NCBI RefSeq assembly: GCF_013284035.1
Contig: NZ_CP054141.1
Span: 558,001-622,000, forward strand
Direction of reading: 5' to 3'
DNA from: Flavobacterium sp. M31R6
Lineage (GTDB): Bacteria > Bacteroidota > Bacteroidia > Flavobacteriales > Flavobacteriaceae
Length of the DNA stretch: 64,000 nt
In this document: positions 33,581 through 43,665 of the stretch, piece after piece
Layout of the letters: the number at the start of each line of letters is the position of its first letter
Position numbering within the stretch: the first letter of the stretch is position 1
The notes under the pieces: model-generated
Told to the model about the DNA's origin: nothing
Databases searched by the model: none
What the model saw: the letters and a program-made list of their open reading frames with translations, nothing else
Position numbers and translations under genes: made by a program

Positions 33581-35182
33581 ATGGACTTTATATATCAGGA
33601 TCCTTATCCAATTTTAAAAGACGATACCCAATACCGCAAAATCACATCCGATTTTGTAAAAGTTGAAAAACTTGGCGATAGAGAAATCTTGACTGTTGAC
33701 CCAAAAGGCTTGGAGTTATTGGCACAAGAAGCTTTGAAGGACGTTTCATTTATGTTGCGTACTTCGCATTTGGAAAAATTAAGAGCGATTCTTGATGATC
33801 CCGAAGCGACGGACAACGACCGTTTTGTGGCTTATAATTTATTACAGAATGCAGTTGTGGCGATCGACGGGGAATTACCTTCGTGTCAGGACACCGGAAC
33901 GGCGATTGTAATGGCCAAAAAAGGAGAAAACGTATATACAGGTGTTGACGATGCTGAATGGCTCTCAAAAGGGATTTTTAACACCTATCAAGAGAGAAAT
34001 CTTCGTTATTCCCAAATTGTGCCTATCAGTATGTTTGAGGAGAAAAACTCGGGATCAAATCTTCCGGCGCAAATTGATATTTATGCCAAAAAAGGAGCTT
34101 CTTATGATTTCTTGTTTTTGGCAAAAGGTGGAGGCTCTGCCAACAAAACCTATTTATACCAACAAACGAAATCTTTATTGAATGAAAAATCTTTGGATGC
34201 TTTCATTCGTGCCAAAATAATGGACTTGGGAACTTCTGCTTGTCCACCGTATCACTTGGCTTTAGTGATTGGGGGAACCTCTGCGGAAGCAAATTTATCA
34301 GCCGTTAAAAAAGCATCTGCAGGTTATTTCGACCATCTGCCAACAACTGGAAATATGGCTGGCCAAGCTTTCCGTGATTTGGAATGGGAGAAACGAGTGC
34401 AGTTAATTTGCCAGGAAAGCCAGATTGGAGCGCAGTTTGGAGGTAAATATTTTACTCACGATGTTCGTGTAATCCGTTTGCCACGCCACGCAGCTTCTTG
34501 TCCAGTTGGATTGGGTGTTTCTTGTTCGGCTGATAGAAACATAAAGGGTAAAATTACTAAGGACGGTGTTTTCGTTGAACAATTGGAAGTAAATCCAAAA
34601 CGTTTGTTGCCTGAAACGCCACCGCATTTGGAAGCAGCAGTTGATATTGATTTGAATCAACCAATGGCTGATATTCTTAAAAAATTGTCGCAATACCCAA
34701 TCAAAACGCGTTTGAAATTAAACGGAACCTTGATTGTGGCTCGTGATATTGCACACGCCAAAATCAAAGAATTATTGGATTCCGGTAAACCAATGCCAGA
34801 ATACTTTAAAAATCATCCTATCTATTATGCAGGACCTGCTAAAACTCCAGAAGGAATGGCTTCGGGAAGTTTTGGACCAACAACTGCAGGAAGAATGGAT
34901 GTTTATGTGGAAGAGTTCCAAAAAAATGGTGGAAGTATGGTAATGCTTGCCAAAGGAAACAGAACCAAAGATGTGATGAATGCTTGTAAAACCTATGGTG
35001 GATTCTATTTGGGTTCAATCGGAGGTCCAGCGGCAATTTTGGCCAAAGAAAACATTCTTTCTGTTGAGGTAGTCGATTTTGAGGAATTAGGAATGGAAGC
35101 CGTTCGTAAAATCACCATTAAAGATTTCCCTGCTTTTATTATCACCGATGATAAAGGAAATGATTTCTTTGAGAATTTGTAG
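33581..35182 (+). CDS. fum: Class I fumarate hydratase
   Basis: 533 residues from the ATG at 33581 ([15 protein letters not shown]); an upstream start at 33554 would overlap the promoter box. It is an oxygen-sensitive [4Fe-4S] enzyme of the TCA cycle that interconverts fumarate and malate, the single-chain two-domain form as in FumA. Visible: the cluster cysteines in [11 protein letters not shown] near residue 103, [15 protein letters not shown] near residue 310 and GTSACPPYH, and the C-terminal domain motif [20 protein letters not shown]. No class II FumC is in the window. Confidence 0.95.
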   Translation: MDFIYQDPYPILKDDTQYRKITSDFVKVEKLGDREILTVDPKGLELLAQEALKDVSFMLRTSHLEKLRAILDDPEATDNDRFVAYNLLQNAVVAIDGELPSCQDTGTAIVMAKKGENVYTGVDDAEWLSKGIFNTYQERNLRYSQIVPISMFEEKNSGSNLPAQIDIYAKKGASYDFLFLAKGGGSANKTYLYQQTKSLLNEKSLDAFIRAKIMDLGTSACPPYHLALVIGGTSAEANLSAVKKASAGYFDHLPTTGNMAGQAFRDLEWEKRVQLICQESQIGAQFGGKYFTHDVRVIRLPRHAASCPVGLGVSCSADRNIKGKITKDGVFVEQLEVNPKRLLPETPPHLEAAVDIDLNQPMADILKKLSQYPIKTRLKLNGTLIVARDIAHAKIKELLDSGKPMPEYFKNHPIYYAGPAKTPEGMASGSFGPTTAGRMDVYVEEFQKNGGSMVMLAKGNRTKDVMNACKTYGGFYLGSIGGPAAILAKENILSVEVVDFEELGMEAVRKITIKDFPAFIITDDKGNDFFENL

Positions 35183-35235
35183 AAATTAACCGCAAAGAAC
35201 GCAAAGTTTTACGCAAGGTTCGCAAAGAATATTTT

Positions 35236-35293
35236 ACCGCGGATTCGCAGATTATTTCAAGTTTTTGAGATTTAAAATCTGCGAATCTGCGGT
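35236..35293. terminator. Inverted repeat between convergent fumarase and MFS genes
   Basis: 18-bp arms with one G-T type difference (ACCGCGGATTCGCAGATT at 35236-35253 with its complement at 35276-35293), followed by TTGCTTTTTTT on the plus strand. The preceding bases repeat the word CGCAAAG several times, as in other spacers of this group. Confidence 0.6.
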
Positions 35294-35351
35294 TTGCTTT
35301 TTTTGAAATATTCCTTGTAAATAAATTTTATTAAGCAATAGGCATTATTAT

Positions 35352-36614
35352 TTATTTAGGACTTGCAGAGAAAAAAGATTGTACAATTTTCTCTTTAATG
35401 AGTTCCTTTTCTTTTTTGACTATAAAGACTAAACGGTAAGATAAAATAAAACCAATAAAGCCTAAAAAAAACAAGAAAATCCAATTAGCTCTATAGCCAT
35501 ATTTTGCAATAATTTCCATACCAGTTTTAGTACTTACTATCTGTGCCATACTGTAGCTCATAGTAAAAACGGACATAAATTTACCTTCGTGTTTTTTTAA
35601 AGATCGCTGTTTAACAAATGAATTAGCAAAAGGGAATGTCAGCATTACTCCAACGGTCATCAGAATCATCATCAATATTAAGGTGAAAATGTTATTTTCA
35701 ATCAATAAAAACAAATATCCGATAGACATGGATAGAACGCCATATGAAAGCACTAAGAGTTTGTCTGTTTTTTTGGATTCAATATGCTTTACAATTGGTA
35801 ATTCAAAAAGTAATATTATAACACCATTTAATGCCAAAAACAAACCTCCTTCTAGACTTGAAAAATGAAAAACTTCTTTATAATAAATGGATAAAGTGGT
35901 AAATATTTGAAAAAATAAAAAACCCGTTATCATAGTAACTAGAAGATGAATTAAAAAAGGCTTATCGTCAAAAACGGAACTAGTCTCTTTTAAATGCTTA
36001 AAGACTTTTAATTTATAAGGTAATTTCTTTTCCTTGACATAAATAGCAAATAATACAATACTTAAAATACAAGTTAATCCATCAATATAAAACAGGAAAT
36101 TGTAATCTAAAACAGTGATTATAATGCCTCCTATAACAGGGCCAAACATAAATCCTAAATTTACCGCTGATCTTACTAAAGACAATGCCCTAGTTCTATC
36201 TGCTTTGAGAGCATAGGTATCTAACGAAACTAACATAGCTGGCCTATACATATCTGAAACGGTAGTTAAAAGCAAAACGCCAAAGCAAAAGCTATAAAAA
36301 GTAGTTAAAAACTGCAGTAAAATAAAGAGAATTCCTGTTGTGGACAAACTAAAAAGCATCACTTTGTAAAAGCCTATTTTATCTGATAACTTACCACTTA
36401 TCCATGTTCCGATGAAGGAACCAATTCCGAAAAAAACCATCACCCAACCAATTTGGCTATACGTAAAATGGAGTTCCTCTAACATGTATTTAGATAGAAA
36501 AGGCACTACCATGGCGCCACATCGATTAATAAAAGTAGTTATTGCCAAAATTTTGACCTCTGGAGAAAATTCACTAAAATGTTGAAAATAATTTTTAAAT
36601 ATTTTTTTTATCAT
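35352..36614 (-). CDS. MFS transporter
   Basis: 420 residues with twelve predicted membrane helices. The loop 2-3 motif of the major facilitator family is visible as GTWISGKLSDKIGFYKVML near residue 70, and RALSLVRSAVNLGFMFGPVIGG after helix 4 resembles drug-export MFS proteins. The second half begins near residue 210. The substrate is unknown. It is on the minus strand, 66 bp after the acetyltransferase gene, and probably shares its transcript. Confidence 0.9.
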   Translation of the reverse strand: MIKKIFKNYFQHFSEFSPEVKILAITTFINRCGAMVVPFLSKYMLEELHFTYSQIGWVMVFFGIGSFIGTWISGKLSDKIGFYKVMLFSLSTTGILFILLQFLTTFYSFCFGVLLLTTVSDMYRPAMLVSLDTYALKADRTRALSLVRSAVNLGFMFGPVIGGIIITVLDYNFLFYIDGLTCILSIVLFAIYVKEKKLPYKLKVFKHLKETSSVFDDKPFLIHLLVTMITGFLFFQIFTTLSIYYKEVFHFSSLEGGLFLALNGVIILLFELPIVKHIESKKTDKLLVLSYGVLSMSIGYLFLLIENNIFTLILMMILMTVGVMLTFPFANSFVKQRSLKKHEGKFMSVFTMSYSMAQIVSTKTGMEIIAKYGYRANWIFLFFLGFIGFILSYRLVFIVKKEKELIKEKIVQSFFSASPK

Positions 36615-36680
36615 TGCATTTTTAATTTTGAAAAAATAACACTCATTTTAATTTTATTATAAATGGTTGAGATTCCTTTT

Positions 36681-37148
36681 TTATGGATTTAATTTCATTT
36701 CGTAATAATAATAATTGGAGATAAAGTTCATACGAGTAAAACCAAAACCTTCATAAAGCTGCTGTGCTGGATAGTTTTTGGTGTCCGTATTTAATGAAAT
36801 ATGATCTACTTTAGTTTTCCTTGCATACTCAATACATTTTATCATAATTAGTTTCCCAATATGTTTTCGTCTATACTCAGGTTTTACATATAGATAGGAT
36901 ATATGCCAGTTATAGTGTATTAGGGAAAGTACATTGACTTTGTGATATAAAACCATAAAAGCTATAGGAATGCCGTTTTCTTTTTTGACAAAAATCTTAG
37001 CTTTATTTCTGTCTAATTTATTTTTTAAAAATGATATTGCGTTTTCTAGATCAAGCAATTGTTCGTCAATTAATTTCGACTCATTAATTATATCAGCTAC
37101 CAAATGAAAATCCCTGGATTTAATTTCTTCGATTTCATCTATATCCAT
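36681..37148 (-). CDS. GNAT family N-acetyltransferase
   Basis: 155 residues of a single GNAT domain. Acetyl-CoA-binding motif A is ISYLYVKPEYRRKHIGKLIM near residue 90, and the later motif SLNTDTKNYPAQQLYEGFGF is typical of the fold. The acceptor is unknown. It precedes the MFS gene on the same strand by 66 bp, so acetylation and export could act on the same compound, as in some resistance pairs; this is only suggested by position. Confidence 0.9.
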   Translation of the reverse strand: MDIDEIEEIKSRDFHLVADIINESKLIDEQLLDLENAISFLKNKLDRNKAKIFVKKENGIPIAFMVLYHKVNVLSLIHYNWHISYLYVKPEYRRKHIGKLIMIKCIEYARKTKVDHISLNTDTKNYPAQQLYEGFGFTRMNFISNYYYYEMKLNP

Positions 37149-37271
37149 TAAGAGAATGTTGGTTGTTGAGTTTCATATCATTGAATATTAGTCACTTACT
37201 TCTAAATAGTTTTAGGTTTGCTTGTGTTTATCTGCATAAAAGAAGTCTCAGTGTTATATAAAAACAAAAAA

Positions 37272-37300
37272 TACCTCTTTCAAATAATCGAAAAAAGGTA
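37272..37300 (-). terminator. Hairpin downstream of the roadblock gene
   Basis: Stem TACCTCTTTC (37272-37281) with GAAAAAAGGTA (37290-37300), 8-nt loop, and an A-rich run just before it that gives T on the minus strand. It lies about 180 bp past the stop, the only feature I see in the 37149-37482 gap. Confidence 0.45.
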
Positions 37301-37482
37301 TAAATCACTGTCTTAAATTATATTAAAACACAAATCGAATAAAAAATTAACGGCTAAGAAGAAAGGCTAGAATGAATAATTCGATATATCTTCAATACTT
37401 TATTTATTATTGATGATTGTCTAAATTATTTAACATCACTAATTAAGTTTGAAATTTCAAATACGATTTGAGGAAAGAAAAT

Positions 37483-37857
37483 TTATAATTTTCCAGAAAT
37501 TTCTTTTTTGTATTTATTCAAAAGAGCTTTAGTCATTCCTAAATTTGCTTTAGATGAATCTACTGCTAAATAAATAAAATATTCATTGTTCTCTGAAATA
37601 TCAATAATGTGTATTTGATTGGTTAGGTTGATCATAATATCATCAATAGACTCGTTTAGCCCTAAAGCACTAATAGCATTTAATTTGGCTTTTACTACTT
37701 CAAGATTGAAAGCTGAAGCTAATTCAGGATCAAAACTTGGGATAGCTGTATCACTATAATAGGATATTCCGCTTTTAATTTCAGATACGGCAACCGCTAT
37801 GTATCCTGGTATGTTCTTTTTAACTTCTTCTCCAAATTGTTTTAAAAAATCTGACAT
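37483..37857 (-). CDS. Roadblock/LC7-like protein
   Basis: 124 residues. The alternating pattern (GYIAVAVSEIKSGISYYS, then IHIIDISENNEYFIYLAVD and a C-terminal helix MTKALLNKYKKEI) fits the roadblock/LC7 fold used by MglB-type GTPase regulators and related signalling proteins. The usual partner, a small Ras-like GTPase such as MglA, is not next to it. The call rests on fold pattern, not on a catalytic motif. It appears monocistronic between long spacers; a TAnnTTTG-type box (TAATTTTG) lies 20-30 bp upstream. Confidence 0.55.
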   Translation of the reverse strand: MSDFLKQFGEEVKKNIPGYIAVAVSEIKSGISYYSDTAIPSFDPELASAFNLEVVKAKLNAISALGLNESIDDIMINLTNQIHIIDISENNEYFIYLAVDSSKANLGMTKALLNKYKKEISGKL

Positions 37858-38475
37858 GGTATTTGTTTTATGTTATCTGACAAAATTACATTATACAAAT
37901 TAGAATATTTGTATATACAAGTAAAACAAATTGTTGAACAAACGTTAAATGAAATATTACCAATTAATTTGTTAATTTGTGCGTTTATATAGCGCAAAGA
38001 CCTGGAAAAGCTTTATTTTTTTTATTTAATGAACAATTTCAAAAGAATAATTTCAAGTAAAACACAGTAATTTAATTAGATGATTTAACCTTTTCAGAAA
38101 TTTAAAGGCATATTGTTTAACCAGAGTAATTGTTCTTTAAAATTGGTTTGGATAAATTAAGTACAATAAAGTGACTTTTTTGATAAATGGTACATAATAA
38201 AGAAGTATTCATTCAAAAAACATCAAATTACTTATGGTATTTCTGTTTTAAGATAAACTTTAGAGAGTAACTAATTTATATCACTGACTGTCCCTAACTC
38301 ATACCAAGAATCTAAATATTGAAATTATACTTTGCGTCTCAGCGACTTTGCATGAAATTGTTTTCGAGCAGAGAGGCAAAGAACAGAAAGGATAAACTTT
38401 GTGAAAAACATTCAACAACTAATTTATTCTGTGAAGTGGTACTAGTCACGGATAGTCATATTAATTTATACAGGT

Positions 38476-38497
38476 AGACCGCCAAATGAGGCGGTCT
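38476..38497 (+). terminator. Orphan plus-strand terminator
   Basis: A perfect 8-bp stem AGACCGCC / GGCGGTCT with a 6-nt loop, then TTTTTTGTTTTT on the plus strand. The 37858-38475 region before it has no protein gene that I can support, only short words such as CTTTGCG and ACTTTGTG. The T-run faces away from the minus-strand protease gene, so it does not serve that gene. Confidence 0.8.
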
Positions 38498-38540
38498 TTT
38501 TTGTTTTTAAAACTGTCGTGAAAAGGGTTTTATTGGGAAT

Positions 38541-41500
38541 TTACTTTTTAATGAACGTTTTGGTAAATTTTTGAGTTCCATCATTGAGTTCCAATATATA
38601 AACTCCTGGGCTTAAATAGTTGGTATTAATACTATTCTCAACTGTTTTTCCTGTAGCTATTTGGATACCAGATGATGTTATAATTCGATACGTGAATCCT
38701 TTATTTTCGGGATTGGTAATGTTTAAAATAGAACTGGTTGGGTTCGGAAAAATATAGTACGGATCTGTATTGGTAATGCTTTCAGAAGTGTTTGCAATTG
38801 GATTTGCAAAAGCAAAAATAGTGCTTGCGCCAATATTTACTGTATAATCTTCCACTTCGCCATAGTAGAAAGATTCACAGGCTGTTGATGCTGATGCTCT
38901 TTTTAGGGAAACCCGCATTCTTGTAGCACCAGTTAAAGCAGATGCTGGAACTGAAAAAGAGTACGAATTATTGGTAGCACTATTTGTTGATGTTGAAACT
39001 ACTTTTTCGGAATTTTCAAAAGTTCCATTTTGATTGAAATCAATCCACACCCCCCAATAATCTTTGTATTTGTATGATTTGTATCCAATGCTCAATACTA
39101 TTGTATTCGACCCATAAGGCAAATTTCCTGTTAGATTTGTGAAATTGCCATAACCTCCGTTGCCTGTTGTTGTGTTGGCTATTCCTCCGATGCCTACATA
39201 ATCGATATATTCATATGCAACACTTGTTCCTTTAGACGCACAATAGGTTATGTTATTTGCAGCAGTTGTTACCGATACTGCATTGCTTGCAGGCGATAAG
39301 TTGTCTTTCGCATCCTTGGCTTTGATAGTAAAAGTATAGTCCGTACTTGGGCTTAATCCGGTTACAGTATAGCTAGTTCCGGTGACGGTGTTTACCAAAG
39401 TAGCACCATTATAGACATTATAACCTGTTACGGCTACATTGTCGGTTGCTGCTGTCCAAGACAAATTGGTGGTTGTGGATGTGGTGCCGCTGGCGGTGAG
39501 TGCTGTTGGTGCAGTTGGAGGCGTTGTGTCGGTTGCCAAAGTGGTAATATTGACTTCATTACTAGGATCCGATAAATTAGTTGCGGCGTCTTTGGCTCTA
39601 ACCGTAAAGGTATAGGCTGTGCTCGGACTTAATCCAGTTACTGAATAACTTGTTCCTGTAACTGTTGTGATAAGTGTAGCTCCATTATAAACATTGTAAC
39701 CCGTAACGGCCACGTTGTCTGTAGAAGCTGTCCATGATAAATTGGTTGCTATGTCTGTAGTTCCTGAAGCTGTTAAATTGGTTGGTGCAGTTGGAACTGT
39801 TGTGTCTGCGGGAGTAGGTAAGGTAGTTATTGACGCATCATTGCTAACAGCAGATAAATTGCCAGCTGCATCTTTTGCTTTTACGGTAAAAGTGTAAGCG
39901 GTAGATGCTGTCAATCCTGTCACATTGTAAGTTGTTCCTGTCACAGTTGTTATTAAGCTAGCACCATTATAGACATTGTATCCTGTTACGGCCACATTAT
40001 CGGTAGCTGCTGTCCATGACAAATTTGTGGTTGTATCTGTAGTTCCCGAAGCGGTTAAGTCGGTTGGTGCTGATGGTGCGGTTGTATCAGTTGGACCCGC
40101 GTAGGCATCGCCAACACCTACTGCATAAAAAGCATTTGTTGTAGCGATTACTTCTGCTGATCCAGCTCCGTATAAATCGGTTGCTGATTGAATTCCGTAG
40201 GTTCTGGCATTGGCATAAGTTGAATTGGCCGTTAGGTAAACACTTTCAAGTCTAAAGGTTATTTTGGCTGCTTTTTCTATAGTAATTCCAGTTACCGAAT
40301 AGCTCTTTCCTTTGTCATTTGTTCCCGATTTTCCCACGGACAAAATATAAAACCAATGATTTAAAACCCCGCTATTGGTGTGAACTCCGCAATAATCATT
40401 ATAGCTAAAAGGAAAACCACAATTAGGGTTTTTCCAGTTGGTTCCGCCATAAGTGTCGGGCTGGCCTTCTGCTTTTGGATTGCTCATGGATCGTAAAGAT
40501 AAATGTCCTGATCTTCTTTCGATATCTTCGCCTATAAGCCAAGTCGATTTGGTAGGAGCCGCAAAATATTCGATACAGGCACCCCAAATATCTGATAGTG
40601 CTTCGTTCATGGCACCTGATTCTTTTTGATAGGCTAAATTGGCTGTTTTCTCGCAGACGGCATGCCCAATTTCATGTCCGGCGACATCCAATGCCGTTAA
40701 TATATCAAAATTAGTTCCGCTACCGTCGCCATAAGTCATTACGGAGCCGTCCCAAAAGGCATTATCATAGGCATTGTCATAGTGTACGTAGCTTTTGATT
40801 ACGGCACCTGCATTATCATAACTATTTCGGCCATGTACGGTTGACCAATAATCGTAGGTTTTCTCGGCTCCCCAATGCGCATCGAAAGCTCCGTTGTCTT
40901 TGTTGGCGTTGTTATATTCGGCTGTGGTCCAATTGTTGTCTGCATCGGTGAAGTTTACGGCGTTGCTATAATTGGTGCCTTTTTTCATGTTGAAAGTGTT
41001 AATCCCGTTTCCTCTTGTGGCGTCGGCCAATATGTAGTTGGCTCCGCTTAAGGTTGTTTGTATGGTTTGGGAACCTGAATAACGAGTATCTGCATTGGCA
41101 GGAACAACCATTTTGTTCTGGTTTCCAGAATTTGTTTCTGCTTTTCCGTGGCTGTATTCCCCAAGATGTTTGATGGTCGCATTATAGAATAAGGTTTCTC
41201 CCGTTATGGCATCAATATAAATGTCGCCTCGACTTACTGGTTTTGTGGCATAAATGTCAAATTTATAGGCTAATCGCAAAGGGGTATCTTTCGTGTTAGA
41301 ATTGTCCCCATCCAAAATTGGAAGCCAAACTAATTCGCCAATCGGTTTTTTGTAGTTGAACATTTTGGCGTCTTCTGGGATTTCCCAAAGGTAGGTTTGG
41401 GCTCCTATTTGTTGTAGCGCTTTCGCAAATGCTTGGTCTTGCGATAAAGTAGGAATGGCGTTCAATAAATCGGTTTTATAGAATTCACCGTTCATCGAGC

Positions 41501-41843
41501 TCAATTTTCCGGCTGCCGAATGCAAAGTGTATGTGGAAAATTCTACTTTGATACCGTTATGAAACAATTGAAATTTCTCATGGGAAACGCCCAATTTGTC
41601 AATTTCAGATTTGATTTTTGTAAAATTTGAATTGCCTTTTAATCCCAATTGATCTTTGAAAAGTTGTTGGTAATCACTTATCTTATAAGTTGATTTACTT
41701 GTAAAAGTTATCAAGGTCGGAATGCCTTTTTCGTTGGTGATTTTTTTTAAAACATTTTTATCTCCTTCTTGAGAAAATAGTGTCAGTGTGGAAAAGGAAA
41801 AAATGATTAGGCAGATACCCTTTTTAAGTAATGTGTTTTTCAT
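38541..41843 (-). CDS. Secreted M4 (thermolysin-like) metalloprotease with FN3, GEVED and type IX sorting domains
   Basis: 1100 residues. In order: signal peptide (to about residue 25), FTP/PepSY propeptide (about 40-220), M4 catalytic domain (about 250-580) with zinc motif VAGHEIGHAVCEKT and downstream MNEALSDIWG Glu, three FN3 repeats (about 590-870), a GEVED domain (CESFYYGEVEDYTV) and a type IX sorting domain (YIFPNPTSSILNITN to the end KTFIKK). It would be exported by Sec, moved across the outer membrane by the type IX system, and digest external protein. All catalytic residues are present. Its neighbours do not form an operon with it. Confidence 0.95.
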   Translation of the reverse strand: MKNTLLKKGICLIIFSFSTLTLFSQEGDKNVLKKITNEKGIPTLITFTSKSTYKISDYQQLFKDQLGLKGNSNFTKIKSEIDKLGVSHEKFQLFHNGIKVEFSTYTLHSAAGKLSSMNGEFYKTDLLNAIPTLSQDQAFAKALQQIGAQTYLWEIPEDAKMFNYKKPIGELVWLPILDGDNSNTKDTPLRLAYKFDIYATKPVSRGDIYIDAITGETLFYNATIKHLGEYSHGKAETNSGNQNKMVVPANADTRYSGSQTIQTTLSGANYILADATRGNGINTFNMKKGTNYSNAVNFTDADNNWTTAEYNNANKDNGAFDAHWGAEKTYDYWSTVHGRNSYDNAGAVIKSYVHYDNAYDNAFWDGSVMTYGDGSGTNFDILTALDVAGHEIGHAVCEKTANLAYQKESGAMNEALSDIWGACIEYFAAPTKSTWLIGEDIERRSGHLSLRSMSNPKAEGQPDTYGGTNWKNPNCGFPFSYNDYCGVHTNSGVLNHWFYILSVGKSGTNDKGKSYSVTGITIEKAAKITFRLESVYLTANSTYANARTYGIQSATDLYGAGSAEVIATTNAFYAVGVGDAYAGPTDTTAPSAPTDLTASGTTDTTTNLSWTAATDNVAVTGYNVYNGASLITTVTGTTYNVTGLTASTAYTFTVKAKDAAGNLSAVSNDASITTLPTPADTTVPTAPTNLTASGTTDIATNLSWTASTDNVAVTGYNVYNGATLITTVTGTSYSVTGLSPSTAYTFTVRAKDAATNLSDPSNEVNITTLATDTTPPTAPTALTASGTTSTTTNLSWTAATDNVAVTGYNVYNGATLVNTVTGTSYTVTGLSPSTDYTFTIKAKDAKDNLSPASNAVSVTTAANNITYCASKGTSVAYEYIDYVGIGGIANTTTGNGGYGNFTNLTGNLPYGSNTIVLSIGYKSYKYKDYWGVWIDFNQNGTFENSEKVVSTSTNSATNNSYSFSVPASALTGATRMRVSLKRASASTACESFYYGEVEDYTVNIGASTIFAFANPIANTSESITNTDPYYIFPNPTSSILNITNPENKGFTYRIITSSGIQIATGKTVENSINTNYLSPGVYILELNDGTQKFTKTFIKK
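39240..40085 (-). repeat. Three tandem FN3 coding repeats in the protease gene
   Basis: Three copies of about 280 bp, each encoding LSWTA(A/S)TDNVAVTGYNVYNG, recognisable by TACATTGTCGGTTGCTGC-type words near 39440, 39715 and 39995. They are similar enough that copy number could change by recombination. Confidence 0.85.
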
Positions 41844-42010
41844 GGAATTTATTATTAAATAATGAATAATCCGTTGTGAAAAATGGGGTAATCAAATTTA
41901 GGAATATTTTCGAAATTGGAAGGAATGTTTTTGGTTATTTTGCTCTTTATAAGGTTTTTACGTAAATAAACGTAGTCTTTTACATCAAATTTTTATTTTT
42001 CAGGTATAAA

Positions 42011-42038
42011 AAAAAGCAACTCAATCGAGTTGCTTTTT
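42011..42038 (-). terminator. Terminator of the outer-membrane protein gene
   Basis: 12-bp stem AAAAAGCAACTC / GAGTTGCTTTTT with a 4-nt loop and an A-run before it, 20 bp past the stop of the minus-strand gene. Confidence 0.9.
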
Positions 42039-42058
42039 AATTGTTATTTTGTTTTTCT

Positions 42059-42682
42059 TTATTTGAAGTTAAATCCTACTATAGCTCCCAATCCAAATTG
42101 GAAAGAATTCGTATAAGTAGAAACCGCAACTGGCCCCCAATAACCCCAATAAGTGTCAGTACCGGTATTGATAACCATAGATTGAAGAGAGGCTTGTAGA
42201 CTTATGGAAACAACAGAAGGTGTTTTGATTTTTACCCCGCCTTTAATTTCCCATGCAAAATTAGTCTCACTTCCTGAATGTGGTGTTTCTAAAATTCCTA
42301 TACCAATTCCACCACCTAGATAAGGGACTGCATTACCGCCATGATCAAAATAATGATTTCCACCTAGAAGAACATAGTTTATTGCTCCACTGTCTCCTCC
42401 ATTGTTGTTAATTTGACCTCCACCAGGAAGATCACTATAAGCTGGCATTGAAGTGTCCAATCTTAAGTATTTTAATTCGATAGATGAAGATTTTTGAGGG
42501 AAAAACTCAAAACCTACTCCGTATTCAAAACCATCATCTATAGTAGCATGGCCATAATCAAACTCAATTCGATCCGAAAAAACGTAGCTTCCATAAACAT
42601 CTAGGACAACTGATCCTCTATCTTGAGCCATCATGCCTGCTGAAAATAAAAAAGCGATTAGTAATAAACTGTAATTTTTCAT
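42059..42682 (-). CDS. Outer-membrane beta-barrel protein, unknown function
   Basis: 207 residues with a signal peptide (MKNYSLLLIAFLFSAGMMAQ). The mature part alternates short strands with glycine-rich turns (GSVVLDVYGSYVFSDRIEFD, YLGGGIGIGILETP) and ends with a strand closing on phenylalanine (GLGAIVGFNFK), typical of an eight-stranded OmpW/OmpA-type barrel. No plug or peptidoglycan-binding domain is seen. Function is unknown. It has its own terminator. Confidence 0.82.
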   Translation of the reverse strand: MKNYSLLLIAFLFSAGMMAQDRGSVVLDVYGSYVFSDRIEFDYGHATIDDGFEYGVGFEFFPQKSSSIELKYLRLDTSMPAYSDLPGGGQINNNGGDSGAINYVLLGGNHYFDHGGNAVPYLGGGIGIGILETPHSGSETNFAWEIKGGVKIKTPSVVSISLQASLQSMVINTGTDTYWGYWGPVAVSTYTNSFQFGLGAIVGFNFK

Positions 42683-42825
42683 AATTTGTTTGTTTTGTTT
42701 GTTTCTAACAAATATAAATAAAAAATTAAAAGGATTACAAATTATATGTTAAATGACGGCTGTTTAATAAAAAAGCAATTTAGATGCTAGACAGTTATCT
42801 TAATTTTGTTTTTTTAGATTTAAGT

Positions 42826-42857
42826 AAAAAAAAACAACTCGTAAGAATTGCTTTTTT
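42826..42857 (-). terminator. Likely terminator of scoB
   Basis: An A-run plus CAACTC, loop GTAA, then GAATTGC and seven T. The imperfect stem lies 16 bp past the stop of scoB on the minus strand. Confidence 0.6.
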
Positions 42858-42872
42858 TAATCAGATGGAGTT

Positions 42873-43532
42873 TTAATCAATTATCATTTCCGGAATTTCA
42901 CCTTCTATGATTAAATTGGCTTCTGTGGAAGCTATAATATGTTCTACCGTAACTCCAGGTGCTCTTTCCAATAGTTTAAAACCTTTTGGCGTGATTTCCA
43001 AAACGGCTAATTCGGTCACAACTTTCTTAACGCAGCCAACACCTGTTAATGGCAATGTACATTTTTTTAGTATTTTGGATTCGCCGGCTTTATTGACATG
43101 CATCATTGCCACGATAATATTCTCGGCAGATGCTACAAGATCCATGGCTCCCCCCATTCCTTTGACCATTTTTCCTGGGATTTTCCAGTTGGCAATATCT
43201 CCATTTTCTGAAACTTCCATAGCGCCCAGAATGGTTAAATCGACATGTTGTCCCCGTATCATACCAAAACTGGTTGCTGAGTCAAAAAAAGAAGCTCCAG
43301 GCAAAGTGGTGATGGTTTGTTTTCCCGCATTGATGATATCGGCATCTTCGTCGCCCTCGAAAGGGAAGGGTCCCATGCCCAGAACGCCATTTTCGCTTTG
43401 AAATTCGACGTCAATTCCTTTCGGGATATAGTTGGCCACCAAAGTTGGAATTCCGATGCCTAGATTCACGAAATAACGGTCTTTAAGTTCTTTTGCAATT
43501 CGTTTTGCAATTCCTATTTTATCTAATGCCAT
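42873..43532 (-). CDS. scoB: 3-oxoacid CoA-transferase subunit B
   Basis: 219 residues. With subunit A it moves CoA from succinyl-CoA to acetoacetate or similar 3-oxo acids. Visible: N-terminal IAKRIAKELKDRYFVNLGIG, the catalytic glutamate region FQSENGVLGMGPFP near residue 47, and GAMEVSENGDIANWKIPGK. The usual length for the B chain is about 215-220. It follows scoA on the same strand with a 133-bp spacer containing foldback words (TCTGCAATCT). Confidence 0.95.
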   Translation of the reverse strand: MALDKIGIAKRIAKELKDRYFVNLGIGIPTLVANYIPKGIDVEFQSENGVLGMGPFPFEGDEDADIINAGKQTITTLPGASFFDSATSFGMIRGQHVDLTILGAMEVSENGDIANWKIPGKMVKGMGGAMDLVASAENIIVAMMHVNKAGESKILKKCTLPLTGVGCVKKVVTELAVLEITPKGFKLLERAPGVTVEHIIASTEANLIIEGEIPEMIID

Positions 43533-43665
43533 ATGTTTTGTGTTTTAAAATCTAAAAAGCGAAATAATCTAAAAATTAATATTCAAGTATTATCTGCTCT
43601 CTAAAGATTCTATATTCTTTACTCTATATTCTAATTTCTGCAATCTGCGTTCTGCAATCTAAAAT

